From assembly GCA_900314725.1 (NCBI GenBank), contig OMWJ01000003.1:123392-187391 (forward strand): a stretch of 64,000 nucleotides of DNA, in the 5' to 3' direction. Shown piece after piece: positions 18,547 to 25,691 of this stretch. The notes beneath the pieces are model-generated. The model was not told where the DNA came from. It saw only the letters and a program-made list of their open reading frames with translations, and did not search any database. Position numbers and translations under genes: made by a program. Origin of the DNA: an uncultured Bacteroidales bacterium. Lineage in GTDB: Bacteria; Bacteroidota; Bacteroidia; Bacteroidales; P3. How positions within the stretch are numbered: position 1 is the stretch's first letter; each line of letters opens with the position of its first letter.

Positions 18547-19173
18547 TTACTTTTTATGTTGCCAGCAATAGATACTGTTGTTGTCAGTGTTTCGTAAGCA
18601 TCGCGTACCGTCTTCTGTTTTTGCTATACATCTTGTATTTGAATTCTGTGCAGATGTAGACTGTTTCTCAGTAGCAGAAGTGAGGGTATCTTCTGCATAT
18701 GGATTTTCTTCAAATTGTTCTTTGCCAGTAGGCCAATGTATATAACGTGCTACAAGATTTGGTTTCCATATCTCATTTATTGCAGCATCTACATTCTTCG
18801 CAAGTGTAATGGCATCACTATTCAATCCATCTGTATTTCTGAAGTAACACACCATCGTTGTCCCATGAGATGACCACTGTTGTTTCTTTGCGTGCTTTTC
18901 CATATCTTTGGATGATGCATCGGTGATATATACGAATATGCGATAGTTAAAATCGCCCTTCTTATCACGCTTATAGTAAGCGAATCGTTCAAACTTTGGG
19001 TTCGTCTCGTTAGCATTCTGTTCTGTTTTATCCTTATCTGATGATGAATCTGCGCAAGTTTCAACTCCAACAATCATAATTATTGAGATTAGCAAAATAA
19101 GCGATGCTATTAAGCATCCCTTTTTCTTTTTTGAACTTTGAAATGATTTCGTTTGTTCTTGTAATGTATCCAT
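18547..19173 (-). CDS. membrane-anchored protein with C-terminal Cys/His motif, function unknown
   Basis: A 208-residue protein. A cytoplasmic N-terminus (MDTLQEQTKSFQSSKKKKG) precedes one membrane segment (CLIASLILLISIIMIVGVE), then an acidic, Ser/Asn-rich linker and a compact domain with YYKRDKKGDFNYRIFVYI. The last 30 residues hold a C-x9-C-x10-C-x2-H pattern (RCIAKTEDGTRCLRN..YCWQHKK). This resembles the small putative metal-binding tail found at the end of assorted Bacteroidetes and phage-linked proteins. A longer start at 19206 would lie in the promoter -7 box, so ATG 19173 was chosen. It stands alone in the accessory island beside higBA. Function not assignable. Confidence 0.65.
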   Translation of the reverse strand: MDTLQEQTKSFQSSKKKKGCLIASLILLISIIMIVGVETCADSSSDKDKTEQNANETNPKFERFAYYKRDKKGDFNYRIFVYITDASSKDMEKHAKKQQWSSHGTTMVCYFRNTDGLNSDAITLAKNVDAAINEIWKPNLVARYIHWPTGKEQFEENPYAEDTLTSATEKQSTSAQNSNTRCIAKTEDGTRCLRNTDNNSIYCWQHKK

Positions 19174-19195
19174 ATTTCCCCTTTTTATTATTTTG

Positions 19196-19226
19196 CAAAG
19201 GTACAACTTTTCTTATAAAATACAAA
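19196..19226 (-). promoter_or_regulatory. consensus promoter of the Cys/His-tailed protein gene
   Basis: On the minus strand TTTG (19223-19226), 19 bases, then TACCTTTG (19196-19203): an exact match to the Bacteroidetes consensus. The predicted transcript begins about 15-18 bases before ATG 19173, which excludes the longer start. Confidence 0.75.
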
Positions 19227-19563
19227 TTTTAATGTATTAAAAATTACGATATGAGTATCTAACGTTTTTTCTGAGATTCAGATAAGGAGAGAGGTAGTTC
19301 TAACACTCGCTAATGCATCTGTAAAACGAATATGGATATTTGATGTTACCAAATATTCAAAATACTAATCTTTACCATGTGATATGTTTCTTCTATAAAA
19401 AAAGTTTTAATTGATAATTAAAGCTTTTGAATGATTCAATTTTGTATATTTATAGTTGAAAACAAAAAAGCTATCAAAAAAGTCTTTTCTCCTTTTTATA
19501 GTGTTTTACATTTTCTTATAGCGAGTTAGTATTAGGGTAAATTTATCTTAATATTACATTTGT
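19227..19563. other. A+T-rich intergenic stretch, no gene seen
   Basis: About 340 bases without a credible reading frame, tRNA or long repeat. A weak hairpin is present at 19334-19358 (GGATATTTG paired with CAAATATTC). ACTCGCTA at 19305 has its inverse at 19519. Base composition suggests decayed or spacer DNA in an accessory island. Confidence 0.5.
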
Positions 19564-19565
19564 TG

Positions 19566-19638
19566 TCTAAATTATATAATTTTTTACTAATTTATTTGCT
19601 AATTTAGATAATTTGCCTAATTTTGCATGTTAGATAAT
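19566..19638 (+). promoter_or_regulatory. higBA promoter with candidate operator repeats
   Basis: TTTG (19595-19598), 19 bases, TAATTTTG (19618-19625) is an exact consensus promoter 24 bases before higB. Around it are an inverted pair, TCTAAATTA (19566-19574) and TAATTTAGA (19600-19608), and a direct repeat, TTAGATAAT (19604-19612 and 19630-19638), that brackets the -7 box. HigA-type antitoxins repress their own operons through such repeats, so this is a plausible operator; binding is inferred. Confidence 0.55.
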
Positions 19639-19649
19639 ATGTTATTCTT

Positions 19650-19976
19650 ATGATTATATTTTTCAAGGATATTGACTTAGAAGAGCTTATTAAAACGGGT
19701 AAAAGCAGAAAGTATAAAGATATATCTAAAGATAAAAATCTTGTAAGAAAATTAGTTAAGGTATATGAAATTATGAGAGTTGCCACCAATATAAAAGATA
19801 TTTCAGTGCATAGTTATTTGCATTATGAAAAATTACGACATGAGTTGTCAGGCATTTCTTCTGTCCGCCCTTTTGGAAATCAAAGAATAGAGAGATTACT
19901 TTTTGTTGAAAACGAAGATACCATAACAATAGAAATATTAGAATTAGACAATACACATTATGGGAACAAGAAATAA
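19650..19976 (+). CDS. higB: HigB-type toxin (RelE/ParE fold)
   Basis: A 108-residue putative mRNA-cleaving toxin. The pattern matches the HigB/plasmid-killer group: a basic helix region (GKSRKYKDISKDKNLVRKLVKVYEIM), then LRHELSGISSVRPFGNQRIERLLFVENEDTI, with the late Arg residues and C-terminal strand ITIEILELDNTHYG that form the RelE-like active sheet. It precedes its antitoxin and overlaps it by 17 bases, the toxin-first order typical of higBA. It would stay inactive when bound by HigA. The family call rests on pattern and context. Confidence 0.8.
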   Translation: MIIFFKDIDLEELIKTGKSRKYKDISKDKNLVRKLVKVYEIMRVATNIKDISVHSYLHYEKLRHELSGISSVRPFGNQRIERLLFVENEDTITIEILELDNTHYGNKK

Positions 19977-20367
19977 CAATGGTTTTATACCATGTATCGC
20001 TGTTCATCCTGGCGAGATATTGATTGATGAATTGGAAGCAAGAGGCATAACGCAAAAGGACTTTGCAAAACAAATTGGAATGTATCCTGCAAATCTTAAC
20101 AAGATTATAAAAGGCAAATCCAAAATAACAATAGATATTGCAGATAAGTTAGAAAAAGTTCTAGGAATTAGAAAAGAATTGTGGTTAGCATATCAAAAAG
20201 ACTATGAGATAAATAGTCTGCTCATAGCACAAGGTAATCATGCCGAACCGAAAGGAGAAAAAGATGAGCAGTCTATGTCAGTTATAGGTCTGCTGCAGTC
20301 TATTAATGAACGGTTAGGAATACTTATCTCTATGCAAAATGGCTCTAATGTTCCCATAACACGATAA
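19960..20367 (+). CDS. higA: HigA-type antitoxin, XRE helix-turn-helix protein
   Basis: A 135-residue DNA-binding antitoxin. The HigA signature is clear: AVHPGEILIDELEARGITQKDFA, then the recognition region ANLNKIIKGKSKITIDIADKLEK and LGIRKELWLAYQKDYEI. It should neutralise HigB and repress the operon. About 45 residues follow the core (acidic, then a short amphipathic helix near QSINERLGILISM), somewhat longer than minimal HigA proteins; this may be a self-association segment. It overlaps higB by 17 bases and is followed by a strong bidirectional terminator. Confidence 0.88.
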   Translation: MGTRNNNGFIPCIAVHPGEILIDELEARGITQKDFAKQIGMYPANLNKIIKGKSKITIDIADKLEKVLGIRKELWLAYQKDYEINSLLIAQGNHAEPKGEKDEQSMSVIGLLQSINERLGILISMQNGSNVPITR

Positions 20368-20400
20368 TTGCTTTTCTTTCTAAGTTTATTAAAAGGATAA

Positions 20401-20438
20401 AAAACACTCTTCTTTTAAAGAGAAGAGTGTTTTTTTTA
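20401..20438. terminator. bidirectional terminator after higA and the membrane-protein gene
   Basis: A 13-base perfect stem (20401-20413 with 20421-20433), a 7-base loop and T8 on the plus side with A-rich sequence on the other. It serves both the plus-strand higBA operon and the convergent minus-strand gene ending at 20436. Confidence 0.88.
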
Positions 20439-21380
20439 TTCGGTGTATATTTCAGGGTGTTTTTGTTTGTCTTTCTTGATTAAAATACCATTTACAATGA
20501 CGATTATTAAAATAAGAATAAACGCAAATAGTATTGTCAATATTAGAGAAACATGTTTTTGAGGTTCTATCCAAAGTTCTTTGACAATACCTCTGCGAAT
20601 AAAGACTTCAACACTTGTCCAAAAGACTATAACTGTTGCTATAGCCATTCTTATGTTTGCTCCCCATTGTTTAAGTCTTAGTTGTTTTCTAAAGATAAAG
20701 AAACTTCCGACTAAACAGGCAATGGCTACAAATATTATTATAGGATTTCTGTCTCCTACAAACTCGGGATCATACAGAAACATCAGCAGTAGATAACAAG
20801 ACCACATCATAAGGTTTAGTTCCATGCAGGTAACAATAGAAGTATGTCTTGTTATTGGGTTTGTTACTATTGTTTTTCTTTTTCCACGGAAGAGAACTCT
20901 TTGACACCAAATCAAGAAATCACATCCACTTCTTATAGAAAAGATATAGATAAGCATAAATAGAATCCAGAAGCCAAAAGTTGCTGGCATGATAACATAC
21001 TCTGGTTTAGAAAAGACCATTGTTTCTCCTAATGTCTTTGCATTTTCTGCTACCTGCAAGGGAACAAGTTCGCCGTTAGAGTACATAGCCATAGTCTGAA
21101 AACGTCTTGCGAAGTAGTGTAATCCAAATTCTATCCAGCCTGTCCAAATAAACAAACCACCAAACAAGCCCATAAGTGTTTGTTTGTTATCTGTCTTGAC
21201 AAACACTCCCCATATTGTCAGTAAAAGACCAACCAATCCCATTAGAAAAGCGGCATTGTAGAGATTGCCCATTAGAAGTTTTTCCATCAGAATCATAAGG
21301 GCGTGTCCCAAGGGCATAGTGCAGAGTATTAAAAAGAAGCTAAGTATTGACTTTACCCAATATTTTTTATCTTTTTGCAT
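20436..21380 (-). CDS. polytopic inner-membrane protein, family not recognised
   Basis: A 314-residue protein with about eight hydrophobic segments (near residues 10-32, 40-60, 68-88, 127-148, 185-203, 213-231, 245-262, 279-301). A soluble loop of about 40 residues follows the third (FARRFQTMAMYSNGELVPLQ...). Tyr/Trp and His residues lie close to membrane edges (WTGWIEFGLHYF), but I see no known transporter or haem-binding motif. It lies downstream of the TonB receptor and three calycin-like genes on the same strand, after a hairpin, and could be the inner-membrane partner of that locus. That link rests on position alone. Confidence 0.65.
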   Translation of the reverse strand: MQKDKKYWVKSILSFFLILCTMPLGHALMILMEKLLMGNLYNAAFLMGLVGLLLTIWGVFVKTDNKQTLMGLFGGLFIWTGWIEFGLHYFARRFQTMAMYSNGELVPLQVAENAKTLGETMVFSKPEYVIMPATFGFWILFMLIYIFSIRSGCDFLIWCQRVLFRGKRKTIVTNPITRHTSIVTCMELNLMMWSCYLLLMFLYDPEFVGDRNPIIIFVAIACLVGSFFIFRKQLRLKQWGANIRMAIATVIVFWTSVEVFIRRGIVKELWIEPQKHVSLILTILFAFILILIIVIVNGILIKKDKQKHPEIYTE

Positions 21381-21407
21381 AATTCGTCATTTATTAAACA
21401 AAGCAAA

Positions 21408-21464
21408 AAAGTGAATAAGGCGTCTGTTATTAACCATTTCTTCTTCTTTTGCCTTATTCACTTT
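21408..21464 (-). terminator. long-loop inverted repeat after third calycin gene
   Basis: A 14-base perfect inverted repeat (21408-21421 and 21451-21464) encloses 29 pyrimidine-rich bases. Read on the minus strand the stem is followed by TTTTTTGC, so it can end transcription after the calycin gene at 21479. The long loop could make it leaky, letting some transcription pass into the membrane-protein gene. Confidence 0.65.
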
Positions 21465-21478
21465 ATCTATAAAATCTT

Positions 21479-21949
21479 TTACTTTCTACTTCCAGAGAAA
21501 GACATAGTCATTGTACCGTGATTAGATTCCACTTCCATTGATATTGTCATACTTTCTGCATTGTAAATACATTCTACATTGTTGAATGTATAAGAATCGT
21601 ATGCTTGACCTCCAACTGTAGGATGCAAGGCTGAACCTGTGGCAATAGTATCACCATTTGAAACTACGTATGACAGACCTTCTATTCCCATATCCATAGT
21701 CATAGGCATATTAGGAGAGAATTTAACTCCATACATCATAACATCGCAAGTCTCTTTTTTTGTTTTACTTGTCAAAGTTACATCTATATTAGATGCAACA
21801 AGGTTCTCACCTACATAAACATCTCCTGCGAAAGTAGATACAGCAGTTTTGTTAGTAACTTTGTTGTCATCGTCGTCATCATCGCAGGCTACAAATGTAA
21901 ATGAGCAGATAGCCAATGCAACCAAAAGAACTTTTTTTAAGTTTTTCAT
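21479..21949 (-). CDS. calycin-like lipoprotein with Asp-rich N-terminus (third copy)
   Basis: A 156-residue lipoprotein. The signal peptide ends FTFVAC and the lipidated Cys is followed at once by six Asp residues. Acidic residues right after the Cys act as a surface-export signal for lipoproteins in Bacteroidetes, so outer-surface display is likely. The rest is one calycin-like beta-barrel domain with the key segment VKFSPNMPMTMDMGIEGLSYVV and a final strand MTISMEVESNHGTMTMSFSG. The ligand is unknown. It is 55 bases after the second copy and is followed by a hairpin. Similarity to the two upstream genes indicates a duplicated family. Confidence 0.8.
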   Translation of the reverse strand: MKNLKKVLLVALAICSFTFVACDDDDDDNKVTNKTAVSTFAGDVYVGENLVASNIDVTLTSKTKKETCDVMMYGVKFSPNMPMTMDMGIEGLSYVVSNGDTIATGSALHPTVGGQAYDSYTFNNVECIYNAESMTISMEVESNHGTMTMSFSGSRK

Positions 21950-22004
21950 CTGTTTTTTGTTTTTTTATGTGTTAATTAATAATGTTAATTGTATTAAAAT
22001 AGTA

Positions 22005-22400
22005 TTATTTTAATTTTCCTTTATAATTTACTTTCTTATCTCCCATAAAAGTAGAAAAAACTAAACCCTCTTTGGTAACAGTTCCTGAGAAATCAGTTAC
22101 CTTATATTTGTCATATCCTTTCCCTTTCACAGTAGGAGTAATATTGTTTCCACTTATAGTTGTTTTATTGTTTTGCTTAATGAGTTTCAAGTTGGCAATG
22201 CTTACATCTACCTTTACAGGCATAAACCTTGAGAACTTAACATCATAAAGAAACAAGGTGGCAGTATTGTTTTTTGCCGTAAGTCTTGCCTCTACCTTTT
22301 CTCTCTTATAAGTTCCTACCGTCATTGATCCTATAAAGGTCTGTGCTTGAGCTAAGCAAAAGACGGATAAAACAAATAGTATGCTAAATATCTTTTTCAT
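22005..22400 (-). CDS. calycin-like exported protein without lipobox (second copy)
   Basis: A 131-residue exported protein. The signal peptide ends CLAQAQ and there is no lipobox Cys after it, unlike its two neighbours, so it is probably a free periplasmic or secreted protein. The calycin-like pattern is clear: IGSMTVGTYKREKVEARLTAKNN, then VKFSRFMPVKVDVSIANLKLI, GNNITPTVKGKGYDKYKV and a closing strand KKVNYKGKLK. It starts two bases after the first copy's stop, so the genes are tightly coupled. It could be a soluble ligand carrier working with the lipidated copies; this is inferred. Confidence 0.78.
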   Translation of the reverse strand: MKKIFSILFVLSVFCLAQAQTFIGSMTVGTYKREKVEARLTAKNNTATLFLYDVKFSRFMPVKVDVSIANLKLIKQNNKTTISGNNITPTVKGKGYDKYKVTDFSGTVTKEGLVFSTFMGDKKVNYKGKLK

Positions 22401-22402
22401 TT

Positions 22403-22873
22403 CTATTCTATTCTCTTTGCTCTATAATCTATCTTGAAGCCTGAGCTGTCTGTGTAGAATATCATGGAATCTTTATTTACCTTGCAGTTGAAGTTGTAGA
22501 AAGTATAGTGTCCCATATAACCATTCATAGCGCATGGAACAAGAGTATCCATGTGAATCAGAGTATCTTTTCCTTCTATTGTAGCAGGCAGATCCTTTAA
22601 ATCAACATTTACATACACAGGCATATTTTCCGAAAACCTTACTTTAAGTATCGAAATATCATACCTGTTGTTTCCTAATGACTTAAATACGCTTACAACT
22701 TCATCCTGTTCATAACCATTATCCACATTCACCTTTCCGATGTATTCTGGATAGGTTGCACCTGTTATGGTATCTTGTTTGTCATCATCATCGTCATCAT
22801 CGCAGGCTACAAAGGCTAATCCTAACGACATCAAACAAATCATCATCAATAATAAATTTCTTTTCTTTTTCAT
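22403..22873 (-). CDS. calycin-like lipoprotein with Asp-rich N-terminus (first copy)
   Basis: A 156-residue lipoprotein. The lipobox LAFVAC is followed by seven Asp residues and Lys, a likely surface-export signal. The calycin-like domain carries YIGKVNVDNGYEQDEVVSVF, VRFSENMPVYVNVDLKDLPA and the closing IDYRAKRIE. It begins 14 bases after the TonB-dependent receptor gene, so it is probably that receptor's surface partner, much as surface lipoproteins pair with TonB receptors in other Bacteroidetes uptake systems. The Asp run comes from repeated GAY codons, which could vary in length by slippage. Confidence 0.8.
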   Translation of the reverse strand: MKKKRNLLLMMICLMSLGLAFVACDDDDDDDKQDTITGATYPEYIGKVNVDNGYEQDEVVSVFKSLGNNRYDISILKVRFSENMPVYVNVDLKDLPATIEGKDTLIHMDTLVPCAMNGYMGHYTFYNFNCKVNKDSMIFYTDSSGFKIDYRAKRIE

Positions 22874-22887
22874 CTTCTTAATATTTT

Positions 22888-25173
22888 TTACATACTATAT
22901 CTTAATGTTATTCCTAATCTAAGAGGTTTTCCACGTTGGACAAAATTATGTCCTGTGGAAAGAAAATAAAATGTATTGTATTTTGTATTCAGCAAGTTTC
23001 TTGCCCAAAATGAAACTGAATACCTGTTTCTTTTCAAGGTGAGGTCTAAGGAAAGAAGATTATAATACTTTTGGTAAAGCGTGTTCTGTTGATTAAAGTA
23101 TATCTTTCCCAAACCCTGATAAGTCAGGCACAGTTCTATCATATCAAGGTACTTAGAATCCATAAGCCAATAGTAGTCTGCACAGAAGGAAACAGTGTTC
23201 AATGGGTAGTAAGGCAGGTATTTGCCTGAGTAGTCATCCTTATTGTCGTTGTATTCATTGAAAGTAGCCTTGGAATACCCATAACCCAACACCAAAGTCA
23301 GCCTTTTTATCTTAGCAGTGAGCGAAACTTCGGCTCCAAGGCTTGATGACGAAGAAGCATTATCCATCATTCTGCCATTAGTGTAAGGAGTCAGAAAGAT
23401 AGTAAGCTGTTGGTTGCTTATATCCATATAGTATAGAGAAATATCTGCTGAAAGTTTTTTATCAAAAAAGCTTAGATGTGTTCCAACTTCATAATTCCAC
23501 ATATACTCAGGCTGATAGTTTATGATGTTATTTCTATTATAGTTAGCATAAATATCTGCCATTGCTGTACCAGGAACTGCTGTTAGACCCATATCTTTTA
23601 GCATATTCTGCTTCATTTGATTTTGGATAAGGTCAGCAAACATCTGAGTATTATATCCTCCTGTCATATATCCGCGGGAAACAGATATAAAAACATTACC
23701 TCCTTCTATCTTATATAGCATAGAAAGTTTAGGCAAAAAAGCATAGTTGTATTTATGATTCTTTCCAGAAAGAGTCGTACGAAGAAAAGAATAATCAGCC
23801 ATTGTTCCTGTAAATCTGTAAAAAACGTCTGTAGAGCAATCATAATCCAAAGCCACTCTCTCCAAATCGTATCTTAATCCCCCTATAAGTTGTAATCTGT
23901 TGGAAATATTGTATGAAAGTTGAGAATATAGAGCCATTCCCATTCTTGGATACTTGAAATCATCTCTGACAAGCATAGTGTCATCTCTGAATAACATCTC
24001 ATCTGTCAGAGGAAACACAGAATGCATTCCGTTATTTATGTTGTCAAGTATCAACCTTTGTATGCCGTCTTTTTTAAATAGAACAGGAGCATTCATATCA
24101 AGGTATTTATAGAAGAAAAAGGCTCCTACCGTCCAATCAAAGTCGGATTTTTTATTATCATTTTTAAAAACAAACTCCTGAGAGAATGCATAGTCTTTTT
24201 CTTTTTGTTGTAGAGTGAAGTAACTGTCCTTTGTGAAATCATTATCCAATGTCATCTTGTCAAAGTTCAGCTGAACAGAGGTCAAGGACTGAAAACTAAA
24301 TACGTTCTTTTTTCTTTTCAATATGGAGGTATTGTTGATGATATTTACTCTGTCGTAACCGGACTTGTCGTTGTAATTAACTTCATCCACCTCAAAGGTG
24401 TTGGTGTCCATCTGTCTGTAAGCATAACCGCCTTGATGGATTAGTGAGACGTATGTGGAGTTTTTTATGGATAGGTTGTTCTTTCCTCTGTATTCATAAA
24501 TCATTCTCGCATTCAGACTCTTGGACCAATCTACGTTCTCTTTGTTATACCTGTTTTCAAAGAAGCCGTCAGTCTTTTGAGCGTCAATGCCGAACATAAA
24601 AGCCTTGTTTTCCGAAAGTAAAGTGTAATAAGATAACTTCAAATCGAGAGTATTCGCAGAAGCATAACCAATGCTTGCCTTCAAACCTTGATAATCAAAA
24701 GGTGAAAGAGTTGTTATGTTTATCAAACCTGCCATAGTATTCATACCAAAAAGAAGACTTGAAGACCCTTTAAGAATATCCACCTTTGAAAAGTCAAAAT
24801 ACTTGAAATCAAAACAGTTCTTATTCAATAGCATAACTCCGTCCAAGCATATACCAACTGAGGAATTATCTATCCTTGAGCCTATTCCTCTTATGTAAAT
24901 AGAGGAAGTTATATTGGAACCATAGTCGGGAATATACAGGGTGGGGGCTATGGAAGAAAAGTCTTTGAAATCTGTAACATTATGATTGTTAAGATACTGT
25001 TGGTTGAAAGAATTGCTTAGAGAAGGCAAGCTGTCGCCGATTGTTGATGACTTTATATTGCCTGAGACTACAACTTCATCAATGGTAACGGTCTTCACAG
25101 TATCCTGAGCCAAAGAAGCAATAGCATAAAGACAAGTCATCAAGACAATAATATTTCTTACCAATACATTCAC
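22888..25173 (-). CDS. TonB-dependent outer-membrane receptor
   Basis: A 761-residue outer-membrane beta-barrel with a plug. GTG start; signal peptide ending ASLAQ; a TonB-box-like VTIDEVVVSG directly after it; the plug at about residues 40-155 (IYIRGIGSRIDNSSVGICLDGV, VDILKGSSSLLFGMNTMAGLINI). The barrel includes YSQLSYNISNRLQLIGGLRYD, and the protein ends with the aromatic PLRLGITLRYSM. There is no CarboxypepD_reg domain and no SusD-like partner, so it is not a typical SusC. It leads the calycin gene cluster. The substrate is unknown; siderophore, haem, cobalamin or another small compound are all open. Confidence 0.9.
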   Translation of the reverse strand: MNVLVRNIIVLMTCLYAIASLAQDTVKTVTIDEVVVSGNIKSSTIGDSLPSLSNSFNQQYLNNHNVTDFKDFSSIAPTLYIPDYGSNITSSIYIRGIGSRIDNSSVGICLDGVMLLNKNCFDFKYFDFSKVDILKGSSSLLFGMNTMAGLINITTLSPFDYQGLKASIGYASANTLDLKLSYYTLLSENKAFMFGIDAQKTDGFFENRYNKENVDWSKSLNARMIYEYRGKNNLSIKNSTYVSLIHQGGYAYRQMDTNTFEVDEVNYNDKSGYDRVNIINNTSILKRKKNVFSFQSLTSVQLNFDKMTLDNDFTKDSYFTLQQKEKDYAFSQEFVFKNDNKKSDFDWTVGAFFFYKYLDMNAPVLFKKDGIQRLILDNINNGMHSVFPLTDEMLFRDDTMLVRDDFKYPRMGMALYSQLSYNISNRLQLIGGLRYDLERVALDYDCSTDVFYRFTGTMADYSFLRTTLSGKNHKYNYAFLPKLSMLYKIEGGNVFISVSRGYMTGGYNTQMFADLIQNQMKQNMLKDMGLTAVPGTAMADIYANYNRNNIINYQPEYMWNYEVGTHLSFFDKKLSADISLYYMDISNQQLTIFLTPYTNGRMMDNASSSSSLGAEVSLTAKIKRLTLVLGYGYSKATFNEYNDNKDDYSGKYLPYYPLNTVSFCADYYWLMDSKYLDMIELCLTYQGLGKIYFNQQNTLYQKYYNLLSLDLTLKRNRYSVSFWARNLLNTKYNTFYFLSTGHNFVQRGKPLRLGITLRYSM

Positions 25174-25197
25174 AGTATCTCTTTATTTTTGAGATTG

Positions 25198-25205
25198 CAA
25201 AAGTA
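25198..25205 (-). promoter_or_regulatory. -7 box for TonB receptor operon
   Basis: TACTTTTG on the minus strand, 24 bases before the GTG start. No clear TTTG at -33 and no obvious Fur-like palindrome nearby. Confidence 0.5.
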
Positions 25206-25484
25206 ACATAATTTTCCTTACCCTCGAAGGCCGAAAATGAAAATACTCAATAATTAGTATTGGTGTGGAATTATGTACTTCCCAAAGAGAAACAGAATTT
25301 TTTTGCCATCGTTTGATGAAAACAACCTTTTGATATTTAGAGGTGAAAACTCTTTTTTTAGAACTTTGTTTTCAAAGAGAAAAGACGCAACTCCATTTGC
25401 AGACAGACAAGTATCTAAGTACAAAATCATCGCTTTTGAGTACAGAGAAAAGATGCTTTTTTATCAACACTTTGTTTTGTTCAA
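25206..25484. other. intergenic stretch upstream of the TonB receptor, no gene seen
   Basis: About 280 bases between the receptor promoter and repeat cluster B. A frame of 90 codons crosses it (25273-25545) but runs into the repeat cluster and has no domain or coding-like composition. Degenerate AAAAGA units (25380, 25449) may be decayed repeat copies. Confidence 0.45.
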
Positions 25485-25570
25485 AAAAGAGTTGATGTTT
25501 AGGGTCAAAAGAGTTGATGTTTATACTAAAAAGAGTTGGTTTTAATTTTTTAAAACCAACTCTTTTTTCA
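25485..25570. repeat. 22-base tandem repeat cluster B with 17-base-pair hairpin
   Basis: Units begin AAAAGA at 25485, 25507 and 25529, an exact 22-base period, with core AAAAGAGTTGATGTTT in the first two. The third becomes the left arm of a perfect 17-base stem (25529-25545 with 25550-25566) around a T4 loop, followed by T and CAT. It lies between serA (3' side) and the TonB receptor operon (5' side). Confidence 0.8.
25529..25568. terminator. terminator-like hairpin of repeat cluster B
   Basis: Perfect 17-base stem with T tracts on both strands, so it can stop transcription from either side. It lies beyond serA's own terminator at 25633. Confidence 0.65.
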
Positions 25571-25632
25571 TAGCTTGTAATAGATTGTTTATCAAATCAT
25601 TCTATATCTATCTATTTTATAAGAAAAAGAAA

Positions 25633-25663
25633 CGGATTATTGCAGAAATTCTACAATAACCCG
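25633..25663 (-). terminator. serA terminator
   Basis: A ten-base stem (25633-25642 with 25654-25663, one G-U pair in the RNA) and a T-rich tail on the minus strand, 29 bases after the serA stop. Confidence 0.75.
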
Positions 25664-25691
25664 CTTGTTTGAGACTCAGTCTGTTTGACTA

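Noticed and set aside
19227..19563. Possible tRNA or small RNA gene in the gene-poor stretch
   Set aside because: No cloverleaf, no conserved TTCRANNC arm and no strong hairpin were found by eye.
22888..25173. SusC-type polysaccharide utilisation locus
   Set aside because: No SusD-like gene, no carboxypeptidase-regulatory N-terminal domain and no glycoside hydrolases are nearby.
25273..25545. 90-codon open frame between the TonB receptor and serA
   Set aside because: It runs through repeat cluster B, has no domain or homology that I recognise and has a composition unlike its neighbours.
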